Part shown: positions 1 to 7,128 of the stretch, piece by piece
How positions within the stretch are numbered: position 1 is the stretch's first letter
Layout: each line of letters begins with the position of its first letter
NCBI GenBank assembly: GCA_023135255.1
Contig: JAGLTN010000450.1
Location: forward strand, 1 to 7,372
Direction of reading: 5' to 3'
From: Planctomycetota bacterium
GTDB taxonomy: Bacteria; Planctomycetota; Phycisphaerae; Sedimentisphaerales; Anaerobacaceae
DNA: 7,372 nucleotides
Translations under genes and position numbers: made by a program
The notes under the pieces: generated by a model
Told to the model about the DNA's origin: nothing
Database searches by the model: none
What the model saw: the letters and a program-made list of their open reading frames with translations, nothing else

Positions 1-2
1 TC

Positions 3-718
3 CCAGTATTAATATTGATGATGTATTATCTTTACGCTAAACATCTCAACCATAAACGAAAATTATTTAATTATAGACTTTACATGAATCTACTATTAAT
101 TACCTTAATTTCAATATTTGGGATGTATGCTGCTTCGAGATTAATTTTATCCCTAAACCCACAACGAGTAATAGGGGGGAATTTGAAATTAAATATCTTA
201 AAAACAAGATTGCAACATATACCGTGCGAACTTCCAGTACAGGAGCGCAACGTGGCTGGTTGGGCGCGACTGTGCATTCCTTTCGGTTGCTTAAAGAAAC
301 GGGACCGGTGCAGCTATTATTTGGATTTGGGGCGGGCAAAATGGTTACATCCTTAATCCTCAACTCCCAGACTACAACTATGAAAGGGGCAGAATTCGGT
401 ATTGAGTATGGTTTCACCGGCCTTGTATGGGTAATTTTTCAAGTGGGTCTGTTAGGAGTAGGTTTGTTGGTTTATTTCTATTTTACCATGTTTAGAAGGG
501 CTTATAAATTGTACCAAAACAGTACGGATCAGAATTACAAGGCTATCGGATTAGGTTTTTTAGGCTTTAATATGGTTTTTTTCCTTGATTTCTTTACATA
601 CTCCAGAAGTACCCTCGCTTCAGGAGTTTTGACTCCTGTCTATTTTTACGTTGCCTTTTTACTTTTCAAAGGGTGTGTACACAAAGATCAAAGTACCTTG
701 AAACATCAGTCTTCTTAA
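3..718 (+). pseudogene. Wzy-type O-antigen polymerase/ligase, 3' part, frame broken at a G6 tract
   Basis: This is an integral-membrane protein that would join lipid-linked oligosaccharide units on the outer face of the cytoplasmic membrane. The reading frame is already open at the left edge, so the N-terminal part lies outside the window. Bases 3 to about 179 encode a basic stretch and a strongly hydrophobic segment (about 81-150). From about 179 the coding signal moves to another frame, open from 77 and ending at TAA 716-718. That frame encodes a polar loop with S-S-T-G-A-Q-R-G-W, then FGFGAG, then three membrane segments (near 413-493, 536-598 and 620-670), which is the usual C-terminal layout of Wzy_C/O-antigen ligase proteins. 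Adding one G to the six-G run would join the frames as V-I-G-G-E-F-E-I-K. The family is inferred from topology and loop pattern; polymerase and ligase cannot be told apart. As written, the product is truncated, unless the tract is phase-variable or miscalled. Confidence 0.72.
174..179 (+). repeat. G6 homopolymer at the wzy frame junction
   Basis: This run of six G sits exactly where the two halves of the wzy-like gene change frame. With seven G the frames fuse without any intervening stop. Such runs are prone to slipped-strand mispairing and also to sequencing miscalls. Six bases is short for a classical contingency locus, so a plain deletion is at least as likely. Confidence 0.6.
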
Positions 719-733
719 GTGCAAGAATAACAA

Positions 734-1870
734 ATGAAAGTTCTGTATATAGTATCAACATTAAAACGTTGTGGACCCACGAGGCAGCTACGCAATCTTG
801 TCAAGTATCTGCACCGCGAACGATTATCTCCAAGCATCCTGACGCTTTCACCAGAGCCCAAAGATTCGATGTTGCCACAGTTCCAGAAGATGGGTGTTCC
901 AATCGGTTCTCTAGGGCTTTCTCGTATAAAAGGGATTGTCTTTGGCCCCAAAGCGGTAAAACGTTATATTGCGGATCGCAAACCTGAAATAATTCATAGT
1001 CAGGGCATTCGGGCAGATATGTTCTCCGCAAAATATTTTGAAGGTATGAATCGCGTAGCGACATTGCGTAACCTTCCATACAACGATTACCCTATGAAAT
1101 TTGGAAAACTACGTGGCACCTATATGATGTGGAGGCATGTGAATACCCTTAAGCAGATTGATAATCGTATTACCTGCTCTCATGCTGTGGCGAATTCAAT
1201 GTACACACGATACGGCATTAAGTTCCAGGTTATTCACAATGGTGTCGATGCTATGTCCTTTTCGATTCCGTCTCCAAAGGAGCGTATTCAAATTCGTAGA
1301 AAGCTTGGTATACTCTTAGATGCCAGGATTTTTGTTTGTGTAGGGGCTTTGATTGAGAGGAAAAACCCCGTAGCTGTGGTACGCGCTTTCCTTAATAGTG
1401 GAGTGCATAAGGATGACTCTCTTCTTATGATTGGCGATGGTCCATTACGTACAGAATGTGAAAGAATTGCTAAAGGTAATCCTTGTATTCGTTTCACAGG
1501 TCAGGTGAGTAACGTGCGCGAATATCTTCAGGCTGCCGATTTTTTTATTTCAGCATCCATTTCCGAAGGACTTCCAAATGCAGTTTTGGAAGCATTGAGC
1601 GTTGGTTTACCAGTGTGTTTGTCCAACATTGGTCCACACTCTGAGATATTGAATTTTAACAAAAAAGCAGGTGTTATTGTAGCAGTTGGTGATATCAATG
1701 CCTTGACTAACGGAATAAACGAACTGATCAAAATGAACCATGAGAATATGTCGAAAGCAGCCGTAGGAATTGTAAATAACCATTTGAGTGCCCAAAAGAT
1801 GGCAGGGAAATATCAAGATATGTATGAAAAGCTAACACAAGTGCCTATGATATCCTGCATTGGGAAGTAA
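734..1870 (+). CDS. Glycosyltransferase family 4 (GT-B fold)
   Basis: This 378-residue cytoplasmic glycosyltransferase would move a sugar from a nucleotide donor to the growing lipid-linked repeat unit, with retention of configuration as is usual for GT4. The N-terminal acceptor domain opens with MKVLYIVSTLKRCGPTRQL, a beta strand plus glycine loop typical of the family. The linker VIHNGVD (residues 166-172) precedes the donor domain. There, GALIERKNP (204-212) supplies the Arg/Lys pair expected to bind the donor phosphates, GDGPLR (234-239) follows, and the EX7E signature is E278 to E286 within SEGLPNAVLEAL. Length is normal for the family. ATG 734 is chosen because it begins exactly at the first Rossmann strand and an in-frame TAA lies just upstream at 728. 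The ribosome binding site is poor, so coupling to the preceding gene, which stops 15 bases earlier, is plausible. The donor sugar and linkage cannot be read from the sequence. Confidence 0.95.
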   Translation: MKVLYIVSTLKRCGPTRQLRNLVKYLHRERLSPSILTLSPEPKDSMLPQFQKMGVPIGSLGLSRIKGIVFGPKAVKRYIADRKPEIIHSQGIRADMFSAKYFEGMNRVATLRNLPYNDYPMKFGKLRGTYMMWRHVNTLKQIDNRITCSHAVANSMYTRYGIKFQVIHNGVDAMSFSIPSPKERIQIRRKLGILLDARIFVCVGALIERKNPVAVVRAFLNSGVHKDDSLLMIGDGPLRTECERIAKGNPCIRFTGQVSNVREYLQAADFFISASISEGLPNAVLEALSVGLPVCLSNIGPHSEILNFNKKAGVIVAVGDINALTNGINELIKMNHENMSKAAVGIVNNHLSAQKMAGKYQDMYEKLTQVPMISCIGK

Positions 1871-1891
1871 AAACTTGTTCGTATATGAAAG

Positions 1892-1897
1892 AAAGGA
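1892..1897 (+). promoter_or_regulatory. Ribosome binding site of the decayed radical-SAM gene
   Basis: AAAGGA lies five bases before ATG 1903. It is a stronger Shine-Dalgarno match than those of the intact + strand genes here, although the gene it served is broken. Ribosomes could still load here and make a short peptide. Confidence 0.6.
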
Positions 1898-1902
1898 ATT
1901 AA

Positions 1903-2117
1903 ATGAAAACAATCTTATTAATCCGTCCTGATCTGCCAAAAGATTATCTTATGGGCAAACTACCTCCATTTCTACCGTTAGGATCAGGCTACTTGACAGG
2001 GGTATTGCAAAAGCGGTATACAATGTAAAGATTGAGCGATGAAATTGATATAATTGACAAAGGTGAGAACATGTTTTTGCGACGTTAACGGAAAGAATAA
2101 ATGAAAAGCTACAATAG
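1903..2117 (+). pseudogene. Remnant of a B12-binding radical-SAM protein (N-terminus only)
   Basis: ATG 1903 opens a 41-codon frame ending at TAA 2026-2028. Its product begins MKTILLIRPDLP and contains PPFLPLGSGYLTGVLQK, matching the usual start of B12-binding-domain radical-SAM proteins (first strand ending in a proline-rich loop, then P-P-x-x-x-L-G-x-x-Y-L-x-x-V-L). The next pieces of the same domain appear in shifting frames: A-V-Y-N-V-K-I-E-R (2013-2039), then D-E-I-D-I-I-D-K-G-E-N-M (2038-2073), then F-A-T-L-T-E-R-I-N-E-K (2076-2108, ending at TAG 2115-2117). Restoring one base to the A run at 2009-2012 and one to the T run at 2074-2078 would rejoin most of it. Only about 70 residues' worth remain of a family usually above 400, and the CxxxCxxC region is absent, so this is a true remnant. 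In glycan loci such enzymes often methylate or otherwise modify sugars, but the ancestral reaction here is unknown. The last bases overlap the start of the next gene. Confidence 0.66.
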
Positions 2118-3354
2118 AGTTGAAAGATATACTGCCCGAATTCTTGGCAAATTCCCACACATTAAAGAACGCGTCAAGTATATTTATCAGTATATCAATT
2201 ATAATCTATACAAAGAGCGAAGGAATTGCCATGTAAATGACGAAATCTCTTTGAAGCGATATGCGCTTGAATCCAACGGATCCTTTTGGGGGTATTATGA
2301 CAAATCACCGATATGTTGTGGTCAAGTGCTCTATCATAGTTTCAACGATACGATGGCGCAAAGATGGCCAATGAGTAATATTGATATTGTATTAAACGAT
2401 AAGGTGTGTTCATCAACAAGAACCTGGAATTGGCAACAGGGAAGTATGTTATCTTGGATGGGTGATGATGGCTTAAGTTTTATTCATAATGATTTTGACG
2501 GACACAAGTATGTCTCTAAGATTGTGAATGCTAAAAACCTGCAATGCACTACAATAGATTATCCAATATACAAAGTATCCCATAACGGAACCTTTGCTTT
2601 GTCACTGAACTTTGCTCGGTTAGCGAAACTCCGTCCAGATTACGGGTATTTCAATATAGATTGCTCCGGCATTGAGAAAATGGACAAGAATGACGGAATA
2701 TTTTACGTGGATCTCGAGAATAATACTCAGAAACTAATTGTGTCATTTCAAGATTTACTCAAACTGTTTCCGAAGCCTTGTATGGAAGATGCGTGGCACA
2801 AAGTAAATCATATAGATATCGCTCCGGATAATAAAAGGTTTATGTTCTTGCACAGATGGTTTGATAATAAAAGGCGGAAGTTCAGCAGGCTTATTACGGC
2901 CAATATCGATGGTAGTGATCTTTGTGTTCTTGCTGATGAAGATATGGTTTCACACTGTGCTTGGAAAAACAGTTCCGAGATTATTGCTTGGGCGAGGAAA
3001 CACAATGCGGGAGACCGATATTATCTCTTTAAAGACAAAACCGAGCATTTCCAAACAGTTGGCGGTGATATTTTGTTGGAGGACGGACACCCTCAGTTGT
3101 CCCCAGACGAGAAGTGGCTATTGACGGATACTTATCCAGATAGAGCCAGGAGGGCAAGTCTTCTTCTATATCAACTTGAAACCGCGAAGAAGTTTATCCT
3201 GGGCACCTTTCTTTCTCCAATGTGTTATCATCAAGAGAGTCGGTGTGATTTGCACCCCCGTTGGAACCCAGATGGAAAAGGAATTACTTTTGATTCTATA
3301 CACACTGGAAGAAGACACCTGTATGAAATGGATATCTCTCGAATTGTCGATTGA
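2101..3354 (+). CDS. TolB/oligogalacturonate-lyase-like beta-propeller protein of unknown role
   Basis: This 417-residue soluble protein has no signal peptide or membrane segment. Residues 1-41 are basic and probably helical (many K, R and Y), which could dock it to a membrane or to a partner. From about residue 60 it shows repeated WD40-like/TolB-type blades: SFWGYYDKSP (61-70), HIDIAPDNKRFMFLHRW (237-253), EDGHPQLSPDEKWLLTDTYPD (327-347, shown split: EDGHPQLSPDEKWL then LTDTYPD) and RCDLHPRWNPDGKGITFDS (381-399). The blade pattern of His, Pro-Asp and D-G-K turns recalls PF07676 propellers and oligogalacturonate lyases (PL22), and proteins with a similar F-G-Y-Y-D-K-S-P start are seen in capsule and O-antigen loci. 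Conserved His residues (H237, H251, H330, H385) might bind a metal or a sugar, but this is inference. ATG 2101 is preceded by GGAAAG eight to ten bases upstream. The function is not known: a scaffold, a sugar-modifying enzyme or an uncharacterised transferase are all possible. Confidence 0.85.
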   Translation: MKSYNRVERYTARILGKFPHIKERVKYIYQYINYNLYKERRNCHVNDEISLKRYALESNGSFWGYYDKSPICCGQVLYHSFNDTMAQRWPMSNIDIVLNDKVCSSTRTWNWQQGSMLSWMGDDGLSFIHNDFDGHKYVSKIVNAKNLQCTTIDYPIYKVSHNGTFALSLNFARLAKLRPDYGYFNIDCSGIEKMDKNDGIFYVDLENNTQKLIVSFQDLLKLFPKPCMEDAWHKVNHIDIAPDNKRFMFLHRWFDNKRRKFSRLITANIDGSDLCVLADEDMVSHCAWKNSSEIIAWARKHNAGDRYYLFKDKTEHFQTVGGDILLEDGHPQLSPDEKWLLTDTYPDRARRASLLLYQLETAKKFILGTFLSPMCYHQESRCDLHPRWNPDGKGITFDSIHTGRRHLYEMDISRIVD

Positions 3355-3395
3355 TTAAGCTTTGAGCAAGTAGCACTTTATTTGTGATGAGATGT

Positions 3396-4226
3396 ATGAA
3401 TTATTCAAATACAAAATTCTCTGTTCTCATTAGTATATATGAGAAAGACAATTCTGAGTATTTAGATGCTGCGATCGAAAGTATTATCGAGCAAACCTAT
3501 CCACCTGACGAAGTTGTTTTAGTTGAAGACGGCCAATTAACCAAGGAGCTACTCCAAGTCGTCCAAGGGTGGCAACAGAAGCGGCCTGGAATTTTTAAGG
3601 TAGTTTCCTTGCCTGAGAACGGAGGATTGGGAGTGGCTCTGCGGGAAGGATTGAAGGCCTGTTCTTATGGTATAGTAGCTCGTATGGACGCAGATGATAT
3701 TAGTTGCCCTGAAAGATTTGAAAAACAATTTAAATTTCTTCAGGACAATCCAGATGTAGCTGTTGTGAGTTCATGGATGTTATGTTTTGAGAATGTTCCT
3801 GATGAAATAATTTTTATAAGAAAAATGCCAAAGAAGTATGAAGACATCAAAAAAATTATAAAATATCGGAATCCAGTACTGCATCCTCCCGTTATGTTTC
3901 GTCGTTCTGAGGTTGAAGCTGCGGGTGGATATTCTGATTTAAGGCGAAATCAAGATTATCACTTATGGATTAGAATGATTTTAAAGGGTTCGAAAATAAC
4001 TTGTATTCCCCAGCCTTTATATAAGTTTAGATGTGATCAAAACTTTTTAGCACGTCGAACAAGTATGAAACATACGATTTCAATTATAAAGTTGCAAAAG
4101 GAATTTAAAAGGATGGGGTTTATAACTTATCCACAATACTTTCTAAATGTTAGTATTAGAATATTGATATGTTTTTTGCCTATTACAGTTATCAGATTTG
4201 TGCGGATAAAATGTTTAAAATTATAA
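3396..4226 (+). CDS. Glycosyltransferase family 2, AmsE-like
   Basis: This inverting GT-A enzyme of 276 residues would add a sugar to the lipid-linked oligosaccharide at the cytoplasmic face. The core begins FSVLISIYEKDNSEYLDAAI (residues 8-27), followed by PDEVVLVEDG (37-46), NGGLGVALREGL (75-86) and the metal/nucleotide-binding ARMDADD (95-101, with D98 and D100 as the DXD pair). NPVLHPPVMFRR (159-170) and NQDYHLW (185-191) are typical acceptor-side and catalytic-base elements. The pattern E-D-G-Q-L-T-K-E-L is close to the amylovoran AmsE branch of GT2. A hydrophobic C-terminal segment (about 250-270) may tether it to the membrane. GTG 3384 and ATG 3387 are in-frame alternatives. ATG 3396 is preferred because family members usually start a few residues before the first strand, but no clear ribosome binding site decides it. 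The gene follows the propeller gene by 41 bases and becomes more AT-rich towards its 3' end. Confidence 0.93.
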   Translation: MNYSNTKFSVLISIYEKDNSEYLDAAIESIIEQTYPPDEVVLVEDGQLTKELLQVVQGWQQKRPGIFKVVSLPENGGLGVALREGLKACSYGIVARMDADDISCPERFEKQFKFLQDNPDVAVVSSWMLCFENVPDEIIFIRKMPKKYEDIKKIIKYRNPVLHPPVMFRRSEVEAAGGYSDLRRNQDYHLWIRMILKGSKITCIPQPLYKFRCDQNFLARRTSMKHTISIIKLQKEFKRMGFITYPQYFLNVSIRILICFLPITVIRFVRIKCLKL

Positions 4227-4296
4227 TTCTAGCTATTTTTTTCAAGACGACTTTTATTTTTTAATATTGCCGAGTTTAATAGATTAATAAAAAAAT

Positions 4297-5571
4297 ATGA
4301 AGAAAATAAATAAAATATTTGTGCCTTTTGTCGTAGTATTGACAGATTTTATATTTGTGATTTTGACATTTTTCCTTAGTTTCTTATTTAGATATGGGAA
4401 GGATATACCCGAAATAAATTTCAAACCCTTTAAGCAAAGTGTTTTTGCATTAGCTTTTATTTATATTTTAGCTTTTGCATTGGTTGGTTTGTTCCAAAGG
4501 CGATTCAGGTCACATTGGGAAGTATTTAGAAAAGCTTTAATAGGCCTTTGCCTGGGTACTCTTTTTTCATTTGTTTTCTTTTATATATTCAGAGTTAAGT
4601 TGTCAAAATTTCCGTCAGGTGTATTCTTAATAGTTGTACCAACAGGCACGATTTTAATTTTCTTAATTAATGTTATAATTTTCCGAGTCAGTGGTTTGCT
4701 GAAAACCCATCTTATTGTTATAGGGGAAAATAAAACGGACAATATTGTCATAAATCGTAGCCGGCTGGAAACTTATCAAATAGATAATATCCAAGATATT
4801 TTACTTTATAAAGATATTGATGAAGTTGTAATTTGCGATCATATTCAGGATGATTCCCAGCTTAATCTTCTTATTTTTTTGCTTAATAAGCTTAGGATTA
4901 ATGTTAGTTTTAGTCCGGGTCTCTATGCGGAATTACTTTCCAGTAACATAGAAAAAGAAAATTCACTTAGATTTTTAGCCACTTCATTAGGCAGGAAGTC
5001 TGACCATGAGGAGTTTTTCATTAGACTTTTAGATATATTTGGGACTCTATTTTTGTTGTTTTTGACGTTTTTCCCGATGCTTGTATTTGGTTTACTTATA
5101 AAATTAACTTCAAAAGGTCCAGTTTTCTATAAGCAGCAACGAGCAGGAAAAGATGGGAAGATATTTAATCTTTATAAGTTTAGAACAATGGTTGTAAATG
5201 CGGAAGAAAATACTGGACCAGTTCTTACATCCCAAAAGGATCGTCGTGTTACTCCTTTAGGTCATTTTTTAAGAAAAACCCGTATAGATGAGTTGCCACA
5301 AATTTTCAATGTACTTAGAGGTCAAATGAGTCTTGTTGGACCTCGTCCGGAAAGGCTGTATTTTCTTAAACTTCATAAAGCTTTGCGTGGTATCAGACTT
5401 GCTGTAAAACCAGGTATAACAGGATTAGCACAGGTTCAAAATGCCTATGATTTGAAACCTAAGCATAAAATAAAATATGACTATTTATATATTCAGAAAA
5501 GGTCTTTATTACTAAATTGTTATATTTTATTAAAGACTGTTGGTGTAGTACTTACAATGAAAGGCTGGTAA
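4297..5571 (+). CDS. Polyprenyl-phosphate sugar-1-phosphate transferase (WbaP/WcaJ type)
   Basis: This 424-residue membrane enzyme would begin repeat-unit synthesis by moving a sugar-1-phosphate from a UDP- or similar sugar to undecaprenyl phosphate. Four hydrophobic segments (about 9-31, 47-66, 78-99 and 107-130) are followed by a soluble middle part (about 137-230), a hydrophobic re-entrant or membrane helix (about 244-270, with P260) and the conserved bacterial sugar-transferase domain (PF02397). Signatures there are KFRTM (294-298), RIDELPQ (329-335, with D331-E332 as the catalytic Asp-Glu pair), MSLVGPRPER (344-353) and KPGITGLAQV (371-380). The middle domain is short and lacks the usual G-x-G-x-x-G nucleotide loop, so the protein is somewhat smaller than the common 450-500 residues. 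ATG 4297 has an A-rich leader without a Shine-Dalgarno match. The 70 bases before it are AT-rich with no gene and no convincing promoter. The gene is visibly more AT-rich than the GT4 gene. Sugar specificity is unknown. Confidence 0.94.
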   Translation: MKKINKIFVPFVVVLTDFIFVILTFFLSFLFRYGKDIPEINFKPFKQSVFALAFIYILAFALVGLFQRRFRSHWEVFRKALIGLCLGTLFSFVFFYIFRVKLSKFPSGVFLIVVPTGTILIFLINVIIFRVSGLLKTHLIVIGENKTDNIVINRSRLETYQIDNIQDILLYKDIDEVVICDHIQDDSQLNLLIFLLNKLRINVSFSPGLYAELLSSNIEKENSLRFLATSLGRKSDHEEFFIRLLDIFGTLFLLFLTFFPMLVFGLLIKLTSKGPVFYKQQRAGKDGKIFNLYKFRTMVVNAEENTGPVLTSQKDRRVTPLGHFLRKTRIDELPQIFNVLRGQMSLVGPRPERLYFLKLHKALRGIRLAVKPGITGLAQVQNAYDLKPKHKIKYDYLYIQKRSLLLNCYILLKTVGVVLTMKGW

Positions 5572-5574
5572 AAG

Positions 5575-7086
5575 TCAAATCGCTTTATAAATAACAATCC
5601 TCTTTTTCTTCTTCCTCTTATCTACCCACCCTGAGTAGCTTTTTACAGAAGGCTTATCAAGTTTTGGCCTTTGGTCTTCATCCTTTACGATCCTGACAAT
5701 ATATTTAGCTTGCTTGGGAATTGTCGTTTCGTATATCATTCCTTTTCGTTCTGCATAAAAAGCTATACGCCTATCAAACACAGCTATACTATCCACAGCA
5801 GCGGTGTTTTCACTTAGCCACTTCGCAGCATCTCTGTAGCCTTGTTTATTTGCGCGAAGAGGTCTGAACAATTTTGGCAGACATATGCCTGTGCCAATTA
5901 AAAATAAAATAACAAACCATGAAAGCTGTTTTTTCTTGATGTTGTTTTTTTGTTTGTCATGCGATCCTTTTTTATCAAGCCAGCCCTCGATGATACGCAA
6001 ACCAACCGGGATGTAAAAAATAGTAAAAACAACGATAGGCATACAATGCCTTCTACTTATATAGCCATGATTGATATGTAGCAGTACCATCATTGTTGTG
6101 TACACAACGACTAAGCAAAATATAAAAAACGTTTCGGTAAACAAAATCTTTCGCAGTTTGCGGAAATGTGAAAAAAGACCAATCACTAATGGAAGTACAA
6201 AGAAATGCATCAGGTTTTCGCTAATTTGTTGAGCAAGTTTGCCAAATGCGTTTAAAACATTGCTGGGTATAATTTCCGCGGTATTACAACCTGAAGCAAA
6301 GGCCAAATCTGTCGTTGTCTCCGTTTTCTCTGGTGAAGCATTAAAAGAAAAGGATTTTATAACATTATTTAATTTATGTGGGATGATCTTGCCTGTGCAT
6401 TTCATATATGGTGTTGCTGGTATGGCAAAACCAATAAGTAATAACGCAAGTGCAAAGAGATTTTTCCATCTTGATACGTTCCATAATTTCGGTATAAACA
6501 TGCTTATCGCTATCCATAAAAAGCCATATACAACCAACTGAGCAGCTTCATGACGTATCAGATATCCCAAGCCAGAGCTCAAACCAACAAGACCAAAAGC
6601 CCACCACTTTCCATATTTAGCTCCCCAAAGTAAAAAGAAAAACCCTGTTGCCAAAAACAAAAGGTAAGGCCATTCTCTAACTACATCACAAACAAATTGC
6701 GCAGGAAAGGGCAGGAAGATTAATATCAGAACTGCCCAAAAGCTGTTTTTGCCGCCAACTAATAATTTGCCTATAAAATACAAAGGTATCAGGGCAAGCA
6801 GCCTGCATAACAAAGTAACGCTCTGTGCAGAATATATCCATGTAAACACAGATGAATCATCCGTAAACAAGGCAGCACACTTGTGAGCCAGGAGAATCAG
6901 AAATGGATAGCCTGGTGGGTGTTTTTTTGTAATTTTGACAGGATTACTTTCTAATTGCTGAGCACGTTCGATGTAAAGCGCTCCATCTTTTGCGATTAGA
7001 ACCGTTGTGGCAGTTAGGTACACACCTATGCCAAGAGCGATTGTCAACAAAATTGCGAGGTGGATAAGGTCTTGGTTTCTTTTTAT
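5575..7086 (-). CDS. GT39/ArnT-like integral-membrane glycosyltransferase, probable ATA start
   Basis: This GT-C enzyme would use a lipid-phosphate sugar to glycosylate a lipid or protein outside the cytoplasmic membrane. Counting from TTG 7050 as residue 1 (491 residues), it shows about eleven hydrophobic segments. The first periplasmic loop carries KDGALYIERAQQL (21-33), with D22 as the expected catalytic Asp, then HPPGYP (44-49). DVVREWPYLLF (122-132) and LIRHEAA (164-170) match other PMT/ArnT signatures, and a soluble C-terminal domain follows (about 395-491, with GYRDAAKWLSENT at 404-416). The frame remains open 12 codons further to ATA 7086, after an in-frame TAA at 7092-7090. A perfect AAAGGAG sits seven bases before that ATA and none precedes TTG 7050. 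The extension reads K-R-N-Q-D before the first membrane helix, as a normal N-terminus would. I therefore place the original start at 7086, mutated or non-standard. TTG 7050 is the conventional fallback. The stop lies three bases from the operon's last stop. Confidence 0.88.
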   Translation of the reverse strand: MKRNQDLIHLAILLTIALGIGVYLTATTVLIAKDGALYIERAQQLESNPVKITKKHPPGYPFLILLAHKCAALFTDDSSVFTWIYSAQSVTLLCRLLALIPLYFIGKLLVGGKNSFWAVLILIFLPFPAQFVCDVVREWPYLLFLATGFFFLLWGAKYGKWWAFGLVGLSSGLGYLIRHEAAQLVVYGFLWIAISMFIPKLWNVSRWKNLFALALLLIGFAIPATPYMKCTGKIIPHKLNNVIKSFSFNASPEKTETTTDLAFASGCNTAEIIPSNVLNAFGKLAQQISENLMHFFVLPLVIGLFSHFRKLRKILFTETFFIFCLVVVYTTMMVLLHINHGYISRRHCMPIVVFTIFYIPVGLRIIEGWLDKKGSHDKQKNNIKKKQLSWFVILFLIGTGICLPKLFRPLRANKQGYRDAAKWLSENTAAVDSIAVFDRRIAFYAERKGMIYETTIPKQAKYIVRIVKDEDQRPKLDKPSVKSYSGWVDKRKKKKRIVIYKAI

Positions 7087-7093
7087 GGTTTAG

Positions 7094-7100
7094 CTCCTTT
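7094..7100 (-). promoter_or_regulatory. Ribosome binding site AAAGGAG for the GT39 gene
   Basis: Read on the - strand, AAAGGAG is followed by CTAAACC and then ATA (7086-7084). The seven-base spacing is ideal, and the site decides the start position of the GT39 gene even though the codon there is ATA. Confidence 0.7.
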
Positions 7101-7128
7101 TATTATAGCCGTTATTGTTGACTTTTTC

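Noticed and set aside
170..182. Programmed -1 ribosomal frameshift at the G run in wzy
   Set aside because: The run is preceded by A, so only one of the two tRNAs re-pairs perfectly. I did not identify a downstream stimulatory structure, and Wzy proteins are not known to need frameshifting.
2808..3124. Open frames on either strand within the propeller gene
   Set aside because: They are shadows of the 417-residue frame, without ribosome binding sites or recognisable domains.
5502..5537. GTCTTTA/TAAAGAC inverted repeat near the end of the phosphotransferase gene
   Set aside because: Seven weak pairs, a 22-base loop and a position inside the coding region make it unlikely to act as a terminator.
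6239..6541. A 100-codon + strand frame opposite the GT39 gene
   Set aside because: It is antisense to a well-supported membrane glycosyltransferase and shows no family features of its own.
7102..7107. A second TATAAT on the - strand as an alternative promoter
   Set aside because: It lies so close to the ribosome binding site that the transcript would start about at or within it, and no -35 box is found at the right distance.
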